NCBI GenBank assembly: GCA_020465985.1
Contig: JAANYP010009682.1
Span: 1-64,000 of the forward strand
Length of the DNA: 64,000 nucleotides
DNA from: Centrapalus pauciflorus
Taxonomy: Eukaryota > Streptophyta > Magnoliopsida > Asterales > Asteraceae
Direction of reading: 5' to 3'
Part shown: piece after piece, positions 44,745-57,000 of the stretch
How positions within the stretch are numbered: position 1 is the stretch's first letter
Layout of the letters: each line of letters begins with the position of its first letter
Notes under the pieces: model-generated
The model's database searches: none
Told to the model about the DNA's origin: nothing
What the model saw: the letters and a program-made list of their open reading frames with translations, nothing else
Translations under genes and position numbers: made by a program

Positions 44745-46260
44745 ATTCCCAGTGAACGCGCTTTCTTTCTTCCTTGCCTCTCCAAAACTGAAAAACGTAT
44801 TGTGTGTGTGTTGAAGTGAACAACAACAAGAAACTGGTTGCTGAAATTTGAATTCGCCTCCATCATCTTCATTGTTAAGTTTTTGAAGTTTTGAGGTAAG
44901 AAAATCCTTGAGTTGGTTTCTGATTTTCGTATTATATGATGTTGTAATGATGAAAATTGTTTCCAAGTTGTGAGTAGCTTGGTTATGGCGATTTTGTGGG
45001 TTTGTGATGGTAGAGGATCGAAGTTATGGGAGTTTTTCACTCCTGGACAGAGCTGAACAACGAACAAGGAATTCTAGGCGCCGACGGAGCGCGGTCGCGA
45101 TCCAGCAAGCGCGATCGCGACGCGTCTAGTGCAAGAGCGACCGCAATGGAAGCCAAGCATGGGCGCGATTAGATATTGGGCGGGGTTTGCGATTTGGGGC
45201 TTCGGGTTGGGTTCAATAGCGGCGTTGGGCCGGGTGTTGGTTAAGTTTTGGGGTCTCGTTGGGATTGTGGTTATGTCTGAGTCTCTTATGGGTTCAGTTG
45301 TTAGTCTATTTTATGTGTATCTGATGAGTTGGGTTTGTGTTAATAGTTTGGAGTCCGTGTGATTTCTGGGACGAGCCAACGAGCTGAGCCGAGTCAGAGA
45401 TTTCGGGATTAGTGGATTGATCAGGTGAGTACTCGAGTCCTTTTCAAACCCGGGATCGTTTTATGGGTCGTAGCTGTGTAGCTAGTATCGTGTATGTGTA
45501 TTGTGTATTGTGAATGAGACAGGGACGCGAGCTTCGGGTATGATTTTGTTCTTATATAAGTGTTATATGTGCATGAGATGAGATCCAGTCCGAGGGTCCG
45601 TGATGAGTTCCATACAGATGGTGATTCACAATGAGTGATCGCGCAGGTTGACTCTCCTAACATTCCTTGGGGCGTGTATACACGGCAGGGCTTGTAGCCG
45701 GTTCGTGCCTATGCTACAGGGTTTTAGCTAACCGCCGGTGTGCATGGTCGTTAGCCGGGGAAGGGACCCCACAGGGATTGTGTGTGCAGGTCTTCGGATC
45801 TCATGCTATGTGTTCATACCTGTGTCGTGATGTTGATTGCCAGGGACAGGGATAGAGATTGCTTTGTTTGTATGTGCTATGTGTATGTGTGTTACATGTT
45901 TATGCTGCAGTGTCTAACCCTCGCGTACTCACGAGCTTTTGAGCTTACGTATTCGAGCCTACCGTGTTCAGGGAATCAGAGAAGGGAGCTGTAATTGCGG
46001 TTGCTGAATTAGGACTGGGGATTTTCTGGAAAGAGTTGTGTTAGTTTTGTGTAATGACCCGTTTAGTACTGCTTATGTTAGCAATTGGGATTTTGTACTC
46101 AGTGGATTATGTATGTATATGTGTTAATCTTTTGTGTAAAAGTATTAAATTAGCAGTGTTTTGTAGCATCCTCTGACACGTGTATTATAGAGTCATTGAG
46201 ACATTGCCACTTATGATATTGTGTTGACGTGGCATTTTTGTGATCGGGAGGGGTGTTACA
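44442..46260 (+). repeat. Gypsy 5' LTR (1819 bp)
   Basis: TGTAACATCCCG to GGGGTGTTACA. It contains a (TA)n tract at 44699-44742, a GCGATCGCGACGCG-rich block near 45100 and the uninterrupted copy of the site where the copia entered the partner LTR (GTAGCTAGTATCGTG near 45476-45490). Confidence 0.9.
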
Positions 46261-46263
46261 TGA

Positions 46264-46275
46264 TGGTATCAGAGC
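46264..46275 (+). other. Primer-binding site of Gypsy element
   Basis: TGGTATCAGAGC, three bases after the LTR end, initiator tRNA-Met type. Confidence 0.9.
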
Positions 46276-46446
46276 TTGTGGTTTGAAGTCTGAGTATCAT
46301 TAGTGGATGCTTAACTTAAACCTTGTTCAGATCCTTGGGGGGATTCTTCCTTGAGATTAAAATTAGTAAAATTAATTAACCTGGCTTATTGTATAACGCT
46401 AGGTGCTCGGTTTGTTATTTAATTGCTTCGGTTTGTGCAGATCGTT

Positions 46447-47396
46447 ATGGCAAATCAGGGTGAAGGGACTGGTGCGGGCAAGCCAGCGGGTGATGAGTTT
46501 ATTCGCAAGTCAGAGCTTCTAGAGGTCTTGACATAGTTCTACAGACAGAAGGGTTTGGGTCCAAGTCCGGGGCCGGTTGCTCAGACGACAGCAACAGAGT
46601 CGGGGACTGGTCCTTCTTCGTCTAAACAGAGGGGTGGGTCCTTTAAGGACATTATGACTGGAGCTCAACCCAGTTTAGAGGCGATGGTGAGCCAGACATG
46701 GTCATGGCTTGGGAAAGAGAGGTCGAGGCTGCTTTTCGAGTTGCGCATGTGGATCCAAGAGATATGGTGGGATATACGGCTTATTTATTGAGGGGTGGGG
46801 CTTCCCTATGGTGGAAATCTATAGAGTCAGTGATGACATCTTCTACAGCTTATGCGATGACATGGGACCAGTTCAGGGGAGTGTTCGAGCTGCAGTACAT
46901 CCCGAGGGACGAGAGACAAGAGACGGAGCGGCGGTTCCTTGAACTGCAGCTGGGTGAGATGACGGTGCAACGGTATATGGACCGATTCAATGACTACTCG
47001 TAGTTTGCTACCCAGCACATCGCCACAGAGCAGCGAAAGGCTGATGTGTTTATCGATGGGTTGCGAGCAGACATCAGAGAGTTTGTTGGGCTGCACGAGA
47101 CTCCCACTTTTTCCAGAGCATTAGAGATGGCCTGCATCAGGGAGCGAAAGATAGCCAAGCAGTGGGAGAAGTCGTCTTTCCAGAGCCGACGTGCGAGGAC
47201 CCCTGAGCGGTCTTCAAGTGAGTGGAGGCGTCAGGACCAGCAGTGTAGGGGGCCCGTTCTAGTGGGGCCAGAGCGGAGGCGTCGTCATCCAGTCGTCACG
47301 ATACTCGGGTGCGGGGTCGGGTATTTCAGGCGACTGCAGAGGAAGCTCGGGATGCTGCTGATATGGTTTCGGGTACGTATGTTTGAACTTGCCTAG
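46447..47396 (+). pseudogene. Gypsy gag, broken
   Basis: Starts MANQGEGTGAGKPAGDEFIR; a stop (TAG) follows within about 35 residues and there is at least one frameshift near 46690. The central retrotransposon Gag domain is clear: LLRGGASLWWKSIE, then MTWDQFRGVFELQYIPRDER and LGEMTVQRYMDRF. Another stop follows FNDYS at about 47003. The zinc knuckle is missing and the frame ends at 47396. No protease, reverse transcriptase or integrase follows. Confidence 0.85.
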
Positions 47397-48190
47397 AGTG
47401 TGTGTGTGTTAATCGTGGGGCGGGCAGTTGGTATGTGTTTGTGAGATTGTTTGTGTTTTGTTGCGTGCGACTGCTTTGTTTGTGTTTGTGATTATGATAT
47501 CCATAGTCAGAGGGGTGGGATTGTTGGGTATGGGTTATATGGGATTGTTATGTCTGGGTATGCATATGAGAGTGAGATATATCGTGGTAATTTGAGTTAT
47601 CAGGGTTTGAGAGCTGGAAATTGTGTTATGTTAGTGGATCGGTCCTGTTGAATCATGTGAGTCATATGGGTAAAAAATGTGAATGCGCTTGTGTATTAGA
47701 GGATTATCATATTGGTAGTGGATTTAAATTCTTGTGTATGCTTATCCACATCTGTGATATTGCGTTTAGTGATTTGACGGAGACGTCTTTATCTGTTGTT
47801 ATGAGTGGACTTGAAGATCCGCTGTGTTAATGGATGGACCATACAAAGCTATATGAGGATATGATGAGAAAGTGAATACTGATGATTTGAATTTATATGT
47901 GTGATCAAAGCGGCTTATGAGGTGACGCCACGAGAAGACTTGGCGAGTAGGGGTTCAACTAAACTATTAGTAGATTGTCTAATTGAGTTAAAGATTTGAG
48001 TGAATTGACATACTTTGAAAATTGAAGTGAAGACGTGTATCAGTGATGATTGTGACATTCAGAGTTCAAATGCGAATTCAACAGGGTTGTTGATAATTAT
48101 ATCGAGAGTTATGAGTTAACATTTTCGGGGATTTAACTTAGAGATGTGTACTTGCGAATGAGCTTGAGATAGATTCCGGGGACGGAAGCT
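47397..48190 (+). other. Gypsy internal region without coding domains
   Basis: GT-rich sequence between broken gag and polypurine tract. Frames of 60-70 residues have no recognised motifs. All of pol is missing here. Confidence 0.7.
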
Positions 48191-48208
48191 CTTTAAGAGG
48201 GGAGGATT
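48191..48208 (+). promoter_or_regulatory. Polypurine tract of Gypsy element
   Basis: TTTAAGAGGGGAGGATT immediately precedes the 3' LTR start TGTAACATCCCG. Confidence 0.85.
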
Positions 48209-48462
48209 TGTAACATCCCGTTTTCAGAGTTATTGCGTGTAATTATGCTAGTGGAAGTTTAAATTATTATTATTGTGTTGGCCCAATTGTCTCCCGATTA
48301 GTGGATCGATACGTGTCGGGATAGCGGATTACGTGTCGTTGTGTCGTCAATTTAGTGGATTAATTGTGATGATGAGTTCGTGGCTTTAATTGGGTTAAGG
48401 GGATATTCATTGAAAGTGGGAGATCGGGTTCAGGTTAATGGGTCCGGGGCTTCTAAAAATAG

Positions 48463-48554
<92 letters not shown>

Positions 48555-49263
48555 CCTGTGAACGCGCTTTCTTTCATCCTTGCCTCTCCAAAACTGAAAA
48601 ACGTACTGTGTGTGTTGAAGTGAACAACAAGAAGAAACTGGTTGCTGAAATTTGAATTCGCCTCCATCATCTTCATTGTTGAGTTTTTGAAGTTTTGAGG
48701 TAAAAAAAATCCTTGAGTTGGTTTCTGATTTTCGTATTATATGTTGTTGTAATGATGAAAATTTTTTCCAAGTTGTGAGTAGCTTGGTTCTGGCGATTTT
48801 GTGGGTTTGTGATGGTAGAGGATCGAAGTTATGGGAGTTTTTTCACTCCTGGGCAGAGCTGAACGATGAATAGAGAAGACCAGGTGCCAACGGAGCACAA
48901 TCGCAACCGCAATCGCAACCGCGATGGAAGCCGAGCGTGGGCGCGATTAGCTATTGGGCGGGGTTTGCAATTTGGGGCTTCGGGTTGGGTTCAATAGGGG
49001 TGTTTTGCCTGGTTTTGGTTAAGTTCTGGGGTCTCGTTGGGATTGTGGTTGTTGTCGAGTCAGTTATGGGTTCAATTGTTAGTCTGTTTTATGCGTATCT
49101 GATGAGTTGGGTTTGTGTTGATAGTTTGGAGTCCGTGTGATTTCAGGGACGAGCCAACGAGCTGACCCGAGTCAGAGATTCCGGGATTATTGGATTAATC
49201 AGGTGAGTACTCGGGTCCTTTTCAAACCCGGGTTCGTTTTATGGGTCATAGCTGTGTAGCTAG
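48209..49263 (+). repeat. Gypsy 3' LTR, left part
   Basis: Matches the 5' LTR from TGTAACATCCCG up to GTGTAGCTAG, where the copia is inserted. Includes a (TA)n tract of 88 bp at about 48465-48552, twice as long as in the 5' LTR. The last five bases GCTAG (49259-49263) are the copia target duplication. Confidence 0.92.
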
Positions 49264-49627
49264 TGTTAGATATTTAATTTCGATCTTGTGGGTTTATTTT
49301 GTAATATAAATTACTAGTTAATTTACTTGTAATTTATTTCTAGTTTAGCTTCTTTATTATTAAAGTTCAAGGGGCCAAAGTGTAATTCCTTTAAACTTGC
49401 TTTTTTTATCCTAGGTATTTAGTGACCTAGGGTTTCGTGTAAAAGTGTGCACAATTGAATATTCATGCGGACATTCTCAGCCGCCGCATACTTTTGAGAG
49501 AAAACATTCTCTTTGTCTTTATTGTTCATCATTACACAATCATTGAGTTATTATTAGTTTGTGTGTGAATGTTTGAGTGATTTATATACAAAACGTGTGA
49601 TGATTATACTCGGAGTCAACATTAACA
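49264..49627 (+). repeat. 5' LTR of 14-kb copia (364 bp)
   Basis: TGTTAGATATTT to CAACATTAACA. About 20 differences from the 3' LTR in 365 positions, counted by eye. Confidence 0.95.
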
Positions 49628-49629
49628 AT

Positions 49630-49641
49630 TGGTATCAGAGC
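49630..49641 (+). other. Primer-binding site of 14-kb copia
   Basis: TGGTATCAGAGC two bases after the LTR, initiator tRNA-Met type. Confidence 0.92.
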
Positions 49642-50040
49642 TCCAATGGTGGATTTCAACTCTTTTCATTCGGTTTCAGCAGTTGTTATTCGCCGTTCTT
49701 CGAGAAAAAGCCACGGTTTGATCTTTCTTGTTCCTAAATAATTCTGTTTTTCGTGTTTTTCTTTTTCTATAATCATCTCGTATTCATTCCCTAGTGATTT
49801 AGAGCTATTTAGGTTCAATCATTACCAGATTCTGTCCATCTAAATCAGATTTTTAGTCTTGCAAAAATATGAGTTCTCATCTCGGTTTTGGTTTTGAATG
49901 ATTTTTACGTGTTTTGGTATATTTTTAAAGACTTAAAAGTATTTAAAATAATTTTCCAATCATTTAGAAACTATTTTTAGGCCAAAATCTACTAGTTATA
50001 ATTCTGGAAAATTTCTGAAAAATTTATAACTGTTGCTTTT

Positions 50041-50500
50041 CGGACCCCATTTCGGACCTTATTTCGGACCATTTCGGACCTTAGTTCGGTCCACTTCGGA
50101 CCATATTTAGGTGCACTTCGGACCAATTTTTCCCAAATTCGGACTTCCCGAAGTTTTGATCAAGTAATTTTTAAACACTTAATTTAACTTGTGCTTTCAT
50201 TTATACTTCCATTTCGGACGATTGGAACTTCGGTCCCAATTCGAATTCGGTATTCTCATTTGAAAGATTTTTTCCTAAGTGTCAATCCGACATTTGTGCT
50301 GTTCAACCGAATTCGATCAATCCGGATTCGGTCCATCTGATCTTGGTCAAACAGAATTCGGTCCCATCCGAAGTCACTGTTCATCCGAACTCGGTCCCAT
50401 CCGAAATCAATGTTCACCCGAACTCCGTCAAATCCGAAATCATTGTTCATCCGAATTTCCGAGGTACTGTTCATCCGAAGTTCATCTAATCCGAATCCAG
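50041..50500 (+). repeat. Leader cluster of TTCGGACC / CATCCGAA motifs
   Basis: The first half has direct TTTCGGACC units at 10-25 bp spacing. The second half has TTCATCCGAA-TCGGTCCC-like units. The antisense 85-residue frame 50256-50513 is a product of the repeat. The gag start follows at 50546. The same motif recurs before the additional ORF. Confidence 0.8.
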
Positions 50501-50545
50501 TTTCCACCTTCAAGATCTCATTCTTTCATATCAGCAGTATAAATC

Positions 50546-53500
50546 ATGTCTAGAGAAGCCCTTGTCCTAGGGTCCGAGAACAGACCACCTGTTTAGTATA
50601 CGGATGAATATGAGTAGTGGAAGTCCCGATTTCTCAAGTTTGTCGGTATGCAACCAAATGGCAATCTTATGCTCCAATCGACTTCCGAAGACCCAATTAT
50701 CTATTAGCGGGAAATTGCTGCAAGACCCGAAGCCGACCCACCTGTTCTCGCATCCAAAGTTGAACGTGAGCCTGCAAATGAAGCAGAGCGAGACTGGCAA
50801 CATGCTGACAAAAAAGGCTGAAAATCTGATCTATCAGGCCCTGCCCACTGATATCCTTGTATATGTAGACAGCAAGATGTCTGCTAAGGAAATGTGGGAT
50901 GAACTAGAGGTTCAAATGCTAGCGGCCGACTTAGACGACAGAGCCAAGATTGAGGAGGCAAAGACCAAGTTTACCGAGTTTAGGTCCAAAGACGGGGAGT
51001 CACTACAGGCCACGTTCACCAGATTCTGTGCAGTTCTAAATGAACTCAACAAGCTACACATTAAGAAAGACAAGGACGACATCAACTTCCAGTTCTTTGA
51101 TGCCTTAGCCCCTGAATGGCAAGTCGCATGCCGAGCAACGACAAGAGTGTTGGACATCCCCAATGTGTCTATCAATGTGGTTTTTAAGGAATTGAATAAG
51201 TATCAGGGTGACGTAGACCATCAGAAGCAGATGGCCAATCAGTTAGCATCCTTGTTACAATCTGCCAATACGGGCATTAAACCAACTGATTCTATGGCCC
51301 TGATATCCAACAAGAACCTCCCTACTGCCTCCTATAGTCAAGGATCATCATCATCCCAGTGCCGATATGCTTCTCCTCCTCGTGAGATTTTAGATGAAGA
51401 AAAAGCGGCAATTCAAGAACAAATAGCCTTATGGACTAATCGTCTACAACAACGACGCTTCTCCAATAAGACTAACAATCATCTCCACTACGACACCGGC
51501 CCGAGGAGGTATTCAGATGATCGGAGAGATGACTATCGTCGAGATGATAGAAGGGATAATTATCGGAGGGATGACAGAGATGACAGACGATATGACGACA
51601 GACGGGACTATCGGGATGACCGCCGTTATGAAAGGCAAGACGATTGGAGATGATCACAGGGATGATAGACGTGATTATAACCGTGGGGATGATCGTCGGG
51701 AGGATAGACGGGATGATCGAAGGGACTATGATCGTCGGGACAACAGAAGGGACGACAGTCGAGAACCTCGCCCTGCCGACAAGAGGCCGGTTGAGAGGAG
51801 AGATGAAAGGCCAAGAGCTGAAGAGCCTAAGGGGAATGAAGAACGTCTATGCTACAATTGCGGAAAACCGGGCCACTTTGCTCGGGAATGCAAAAATAAG
51901 TATGAAAGGGACATTGGTTATTACGAGCGGAAGCTGGAGGCCGCCAAGAAGAGGACTGATGCTATGGCTCTGGTTGCCCAAGAAAACTATTGGGATGATG
52001 CAGATACTGATGAAAAAGATGATAAGGGCAAGAATTGCTACATGGCGGATCGTAGTGGATTGGCTGACTATGCTACAACGTCCGATTCTGATTCAGACAA
52101 TGCTGCTGAGGGGGAGACACCGCAAAATCCACCAGCATGTCTGATGGCCAGATCCGAGGATCCACAATGTTCTTCATCAGATTCTAAAGCACCTGAGGTA
52201 CATTCCTTTTACATTCCAAAGCATGTAAATAGTTTATCTATTAATAGTGAATGTAACTTGCACACACATATACTTGATTTAGAAGCTAGATTCAATGCTG
52301 GAACGGAAAAGTGTGTCAAGGCTGAACATCTAGCCCAAACATTAAAAGAGTCATCTGAGTTATATCAATCGAAGTGGTTAACTAATCATAATGTGATAAA
52401 ACAGATGCTAATTGAAAAGGTAGATGTTCAGGATAGGAATATGATCTAGAATCTTGTATGGATAGGTCATCAAATGAAAATCACTCATTAAAATCAGAAA
52501 TATCTATTCCATATCAAAACAATTAGAGACGGTAAGTATAGAAAACATAGATAGCTTAGAAAAATACAAAATGATAGAAGAAGAAATAATAAGTTTGTAC
52601 TCTCGAATAAAGACCCTTGATGATAAATTTTTAAAACGGGGTCAAACAGAACAAACTATTCATTTGAACCAGCCCAATGAGACTAGGTTTTACCGTTCTA
52701 AACAAGGAATTGGTTTTAAAAATCCTAAGTACTTGGAAAAGACTCAACAAGTTTTACCTCTTTTTTATGACATGAATTACATGGGTGCTGGGCTTAAATC
52801 CTTCTTTTTCGAATCATCAAAAGAAGTCTTAACCCAAGAGGATGAGAAACGTAATGAAAATAAAGAAAAAGAAATATCGTTTAAATATGAAGAGCTAAAC
52901 GAGAGTTATCCTTATAGAGTACTCACTCTATAGGAAGACTTCTTGTCTAGTTATTATGAAGCTGAAATGAAAGCAGATTCAGTCAAACCAATCCCTCACT
53001 TTTACATTCCTACAAAAGTTCTTCAACATAAAATTAAAGTTTTAGAAAAGGAATTAAAGTCAACTCGAAAGAAAGCAATTGATTATCAAGAAGCTCTTCT
53101 TAAGAGTGAGGAAAAATTGGTAAATAAAAATTTTCAACAATCTGTAGAACTAACTGTATACAAAGAAAAATTTGACATGGTTTCTCAAAGCTTAAAGGAT
53201 CATGTAAAAGAGCCAAGATTTTCTCGTCCTACCAAAATCCCACTCATGTCATCTAACAAAGGTAAAACTAAAATTGAAAATTATTCTATCAGTTTTAAAG
53301 GTGAGTGCTCAAATTCTTTCAAAGCTGAGGTATCAAAGAAGACTCAGATTCAATCTAAGTCTTCTAAGAAACCCACTCACCAAGAAAAAGAAAAATCTTT
53401 AAAGTCTAAGTCTTCCATGCGTACTGACTCTCGTTGTTTTGTTCCTACAGATCATGTTAGAAGGGTGCCAATAACAACGATGCAATATTTTACAAGTTTT

Positions 53501-53636
53501 TTTGTGAAGAAGGCTGTTATGCCAAATGATTTTGTTTCTAGAGAAAGGTTACATGTAATCTCTGAAAACAATGATTGTAATGATGTAATGAATTATGTCC
53601 AACTCATTTTAAACGTCAATTACCTGAAATGAATGC
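50546..53636 (+). pseudogene. Gag of 14-kb copia, broken
   Basis: The likely start MSREALVLGSENRPP (50546) is followed by a stop after about 16 residues and several frameshifts. The UBN2-type Gag domain is clear at about 50830-51200 (AKEMWDELEVQMLA, FQFFDALAPEWQV). A long Arg/Asp-rich repeat region follows (51500-51780), then the zinc knuckle CYNCGKPGHFAREC near 51850, an acidic stretch, and coiled-coil segments in three broken frames (52200-53632), e.g. LQHKIKVLEKELKSTRKKAI. The extended coiled coil is a Sirevirus Gag trait. Gag forms the particle and binds RNA. Confidence 0.85.
51500..51780 (+). repeat. GA-rich repeat coding Arg/Asp runs
   Basis: Imperfect units GATGACAGACGG/GATGATCGTCGG code for RRDD/DDRR runs. 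The region is open in all three plus-strand frames, and gag shifts frame here, so replication slippage is a likely cause of the break. Confidence 0.75.
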
Positions 53637-53789
53637 TTATGTGCCTTATCCTGCTAAAAGAATTCGTAAAAAGAAAATAAAAAATGTTGCATCATCGACC
53701 ATCACAAAAAATGAGACTTGTACTTTGCCTAGGCCCAAAACCAAAGCAAAAGTCAAAAACCGAAGGTAATTTCATCGCCTAAGGTTCCA

Positions 53790-53945
53790 AAGCCTGATAA
53801 ATCCAATTATCAATGGATTCCAAAAGGCTATGCATCCGGTCCACACATAACTGCAAAATGGGTTCCTAAAACTGCAAACGTGCCATATTCACCTGGAACT
53901 CCTAACCCAAAAGGACCCATATTAAGATGGGTACCCAAAGTTGTG
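53790..53945 (+). pseudogene. Gag tail of 14-kb copia, W-(I/V)-P-K repeats
   Basis: One frame reads YQWIPKGYASGPHITAKWVP, then a third copy RWVPK before stops at 53948. It parallels 9264-9330 in the pol-less element. Confidence 0.65.
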
Positions 53946-53960
53946 TGATCTTAATGCAGC

Positions 53961-54144
53961 TGGTTATTGGTTACTACAGATCAAGACCCGTACTTCAATG
54001 AATTGGCTTCTAGTTACCATAGGCTAGGACCCGTTCTTCAGCTTGTCGGTTGTGCTTAAACCGACATGTTTGGCTTCTGTGCACACAGCTCAGGACCCGG
54101 CCTAATATCATCATGTTTTCTGAACATATCGGTTCAGAACACGG
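53961..54144 (+). repeat. Second covarying hairpin array (five hairpins)
   Basis: Hairpins: 53961-53990 (weak), 54005-54033 (TTCTAG/CTAGGA, one G-T pair), 54044-54066 (TGTCGGTT/AACCGACA, 8 perfect pairs), 54072-54101 (TTCTG/CAGGA) and 54114-54144 (TTCTGAAC/GTTCAGAA, 8 perfect pairs). Most end in GGACCCG or a close variant, as in the minus-strand array. It sits between gag and protease. Confidence 0.7.
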
Positions 54145-54210
54145 TTTGAATGTTAATTTAAGATGGATCTGTTTGAATGCTTATAGATTTTTATTATATG
54201 TATTTATTTG

Positions 54211-54218
54211 TTTTTCAG
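54211..54218 (+). other. Acceptor-like sequence before protease
   Basis: A T-rich tract ending TTTTTCAG directly precedes the first residues of the protease frame (AKSIWYMDSGCS). In the pol-less element a TTATTTCCAG follows its hairpin array (minus strand, near 8730). Splicing is an inference; it may be chance in a T-rich stretch. Confidence 0.4.
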
Positions 54219-54560
54219 GCAAAGTCCATCTGGTATATGGATTCAGGTTGTTCCAAGCACATGATTGGGAGAAGAGAATTGTTGTCCAATATAGTATAAC
54301 AATACTGTGGGACAGTCAAATTCGGGAACAATCACCATGCTCACATAAAAGGATACAGGGATTTAGTCTTGAATAATCTAGTCATCAAGGATGTTGACTA
54401 TGTTGAGGGATTATCACATAATCTGTTTAGCATAGGTCAGCTCTGCGATAAAGGATTAGAAGCTACATGTAGGGCTAAGAACTGTAGTGTTAAGAGTATG
54501 GATGGTAAATAAATTTTATCCGGTTCCCGTAACTCTAACCTTTACACCATAGATGTAGCT
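54219..54560 (+). pseudogene. Copia protease, broken
   Basis: WYMDSGCSKHM carries the aspartic-protease DSG motif. Then come a stop, LVLNNLVIKDVDYVEGLSHN and LFSIGQLCDKG, typical of the region between copia protease and integrase, with another stop near 54510. The protease cleaves Gag and Pol during particle maturation. Confidence 0.85.
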
Positions 54561-55940
54561 AAGCTCATGGTTAAGGATAGCATCCGCCTTCTGTCAAAAG
54601 CCTCGTCAAAAGACTCTTGGTTGTGGCATCGTAGGCTATCCCACTTAAACTTTGAAAACATTAAGAAGATTGCTGCTAAACAACTGGTGAAAGGACTCCC
54701 AGAACTAAGATATAAAAAGACCATCTGTGTGGAGCATGTGAGAAGGGAAAGATGAAACGATCATCTCACAAACCAAAACCCGAACAATTATCGAAGAGAG
54801 TGTTGGAGTTACTTCATATGGACTTATGCGGACCCAAAACATAAATGGAAAACAATATGTGTTGGTTATCGTTGACGATTACTCACGATATACCTGGGTT
54901 AAATCCTTGCGATCCAAGGATGAGACAGCTCAAGAAATCATAGATTTTATAAAGAGTGTCGAAACCCAACAGAAACTGTCCGTTCAATCAATCCGATCTG
55001 ACAACGGCACAGAATTCAAGAATTCGGTAGTTGAGGGCTTCCTTCGATCCAAAGGTATTCAACATCAATATTCTGCTGCTAGAACACCGCAACAAAATGG
55101 AGTCATAGAAAGGCGTAATCGTACCCTTATGGAAGCTGCACGTACAATGCTGACTTATTCAAAGCTACCTCCGTTCTTGTGGGCCGAAGGCGTGTAAACA
55201 GCTTGCTACACGCAGAATCGCTCCATAATCCATAAGCGCTTCAATAAAACTCCATATCAACTCTTCTTGAATAAAGTACCTTTTATTAAGTACTTACGTG
55301 TATTTGGTTGTAGGTGCTATGTGCTTAATGACAAAGACAACCTCAGGAAATTCAACGAGAAAGCAGATGAAGCGATCTTCATTCGATACTCATCCAACTT
55401 GAAGGCATATCGTGCATTCAACACTCGAACCAGGACATTAAGTGTGCATGTCAAATTTGATGAATTGGCTGAACTGGCACCCGAAGTTGATCATTCAGGA
55501 CCACGCATTACACCAATGCTTGGAGACTCTTCTTCTCAATATACTTCTTTTTCACCTTCTGATTTAGTTAATTTATTTGATCCTTTTTATGTAGAATTCT
55601 TCGGTCCTAATTCTGATGTTTCTTCTTCTATAGGCAACACATCCAACAATTCTACTGCACCACACATTCTATCGGATCCATCTTCATCCACTTCATACCC
55701 ACATCCATTAACTTCATCCACTGATACATCTGCAGTTGAATCTACTCCAGAAATACCCTCGCACATCATGCCAAACATCCTTCCTTCACCTGAACATATT
55801 GAACCCGAACCGGAACCAGTGGTACCGTCACTAGAAACCATTGACCATGAATCATCATCCATTCCCACTCTCACCACTGAGATTCCATCTCGTTCACCCC
55901 TTCCACACGAGACAAAATGGACCCGAAGTCATCCAACCGA
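54561..55940 (+). pseudogene. Copia integrase, broken
   Basis: GAG-pre-integrase WLWHRRLSHLNFENI at about 54618, zinc-binding part decayed (the Cys pair is disrupted near 54730). Core residues: D in LLHMDLCGP (54821), D in SDNGTEF (55000) and E in GVIERRNRTL (55108). GKQYVLVIVDDYSRYTWV precedes and a stop at 55195 follows WAEGV. The downstream FGCRCYVLNDKDN is the usual integrase/RT linker; a Ser/Pro-rich variable stretch (55500-55940) ends at a stop. Integrase inserts the cDNA in the nucleus. Confidence 0.9.
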
Positions 55941-57000
55941 TTAGATCATTGGTGATGTCTCAACCGGTGTCCAATCCCGAAGGGCGTCTGCTAATGAATG
56001 TCTCTTTGCGTCATTCCTTAGTATGATAGAGCCAGCTCGTGTGGAAGAAGCCTTAAAAGAACCGGACTGGATTGTTGCTATGCAAGAAGAGCTTAACCAG
56101 TTTGAACAGCTCCGAGTATGGCGGTTAGTTCCCAAGCCTAAAGACTAAACAATTATCGGAACGAAGTGGATCTATAAGAACAAACGAGACGAAAACGGCT
56201 TCGTAATAAGAAACAAAGCGAGACTTTTCGCCAAAGGCTACCGACAATAAGAAGGGGTAGATTATGATGAGACCTTCGCTCCAGTTGCACGGATTGAAGC
56301 TATCAGAATCTTCTTGGCGTACGCGGCACACAAAGACTTGAAAGTGTACCAGATGGACGTCAAGACAGCTTTTCTTAATGGTGAACTTAATGAAGAGGTG
56401 TACGTTGAACAACCATAAGGATTTGTTGATGCACATAAACCTGACCATGTTTATGTGCTAGACAAAGCCCTTTATGGTTTGAAACAAGCACCTCGCGCAT
56501 GGTATGACAGTCTTCCTAACATTCTTATCTCTGTCGGTTTCAGCAAAGGTGTGGCGAACACAACACTGTTCACAAAAAGGGAAGGCCCGCACATAATGGT
56601 AGTTCAAATATATGTCGACGACATTATATTTGGATCTATTGACAGTAATTTCTGTAAGGACTTTTCATCTCCAATGAGTCCAGGTTCGAGATGAGTATGA
56701 TGGGGGAAATGACTTTTTTCCTCGGATTACAAGTCAAACAACTTGAAAATGGGATTTTTGTGAACCAGTCGAAATATACTCTTGACATTTTCAAGAAGTA
56801 TAAGTTAGACTCTTGCACGAGTATCGCAACTCCCATGGCTTCCAACTGTAAGTTAGACACCGATCCTTCTGGGAAAGGTGTTGATAATATAACTTACAGA
56901 GGGATGATAGGATCCTTTTGGTATCTGACTGCTAGTATACCTGATATAATGTTTTCAACATGTCTTTGTGCTCGTTTTCAGGCCGACCCAAAAGAATCAC
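55941..57000 (+). pseudogene. Copia reverse transcriptase, broken
   Basis: Motifs in order: [68 protein letters not shown] (first Asp), ALYGLKQAPRAWYD and YVDDIIFGS (catalytic YVDD at 56611-56622), then MTFFLGLQVKQ and YRGMIGSFWYL. In-frame stops occur at about 56146, 56248 and 56417 and a frameshift near 56690. It copies element RNA into DNA. Confidence 0.92.
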
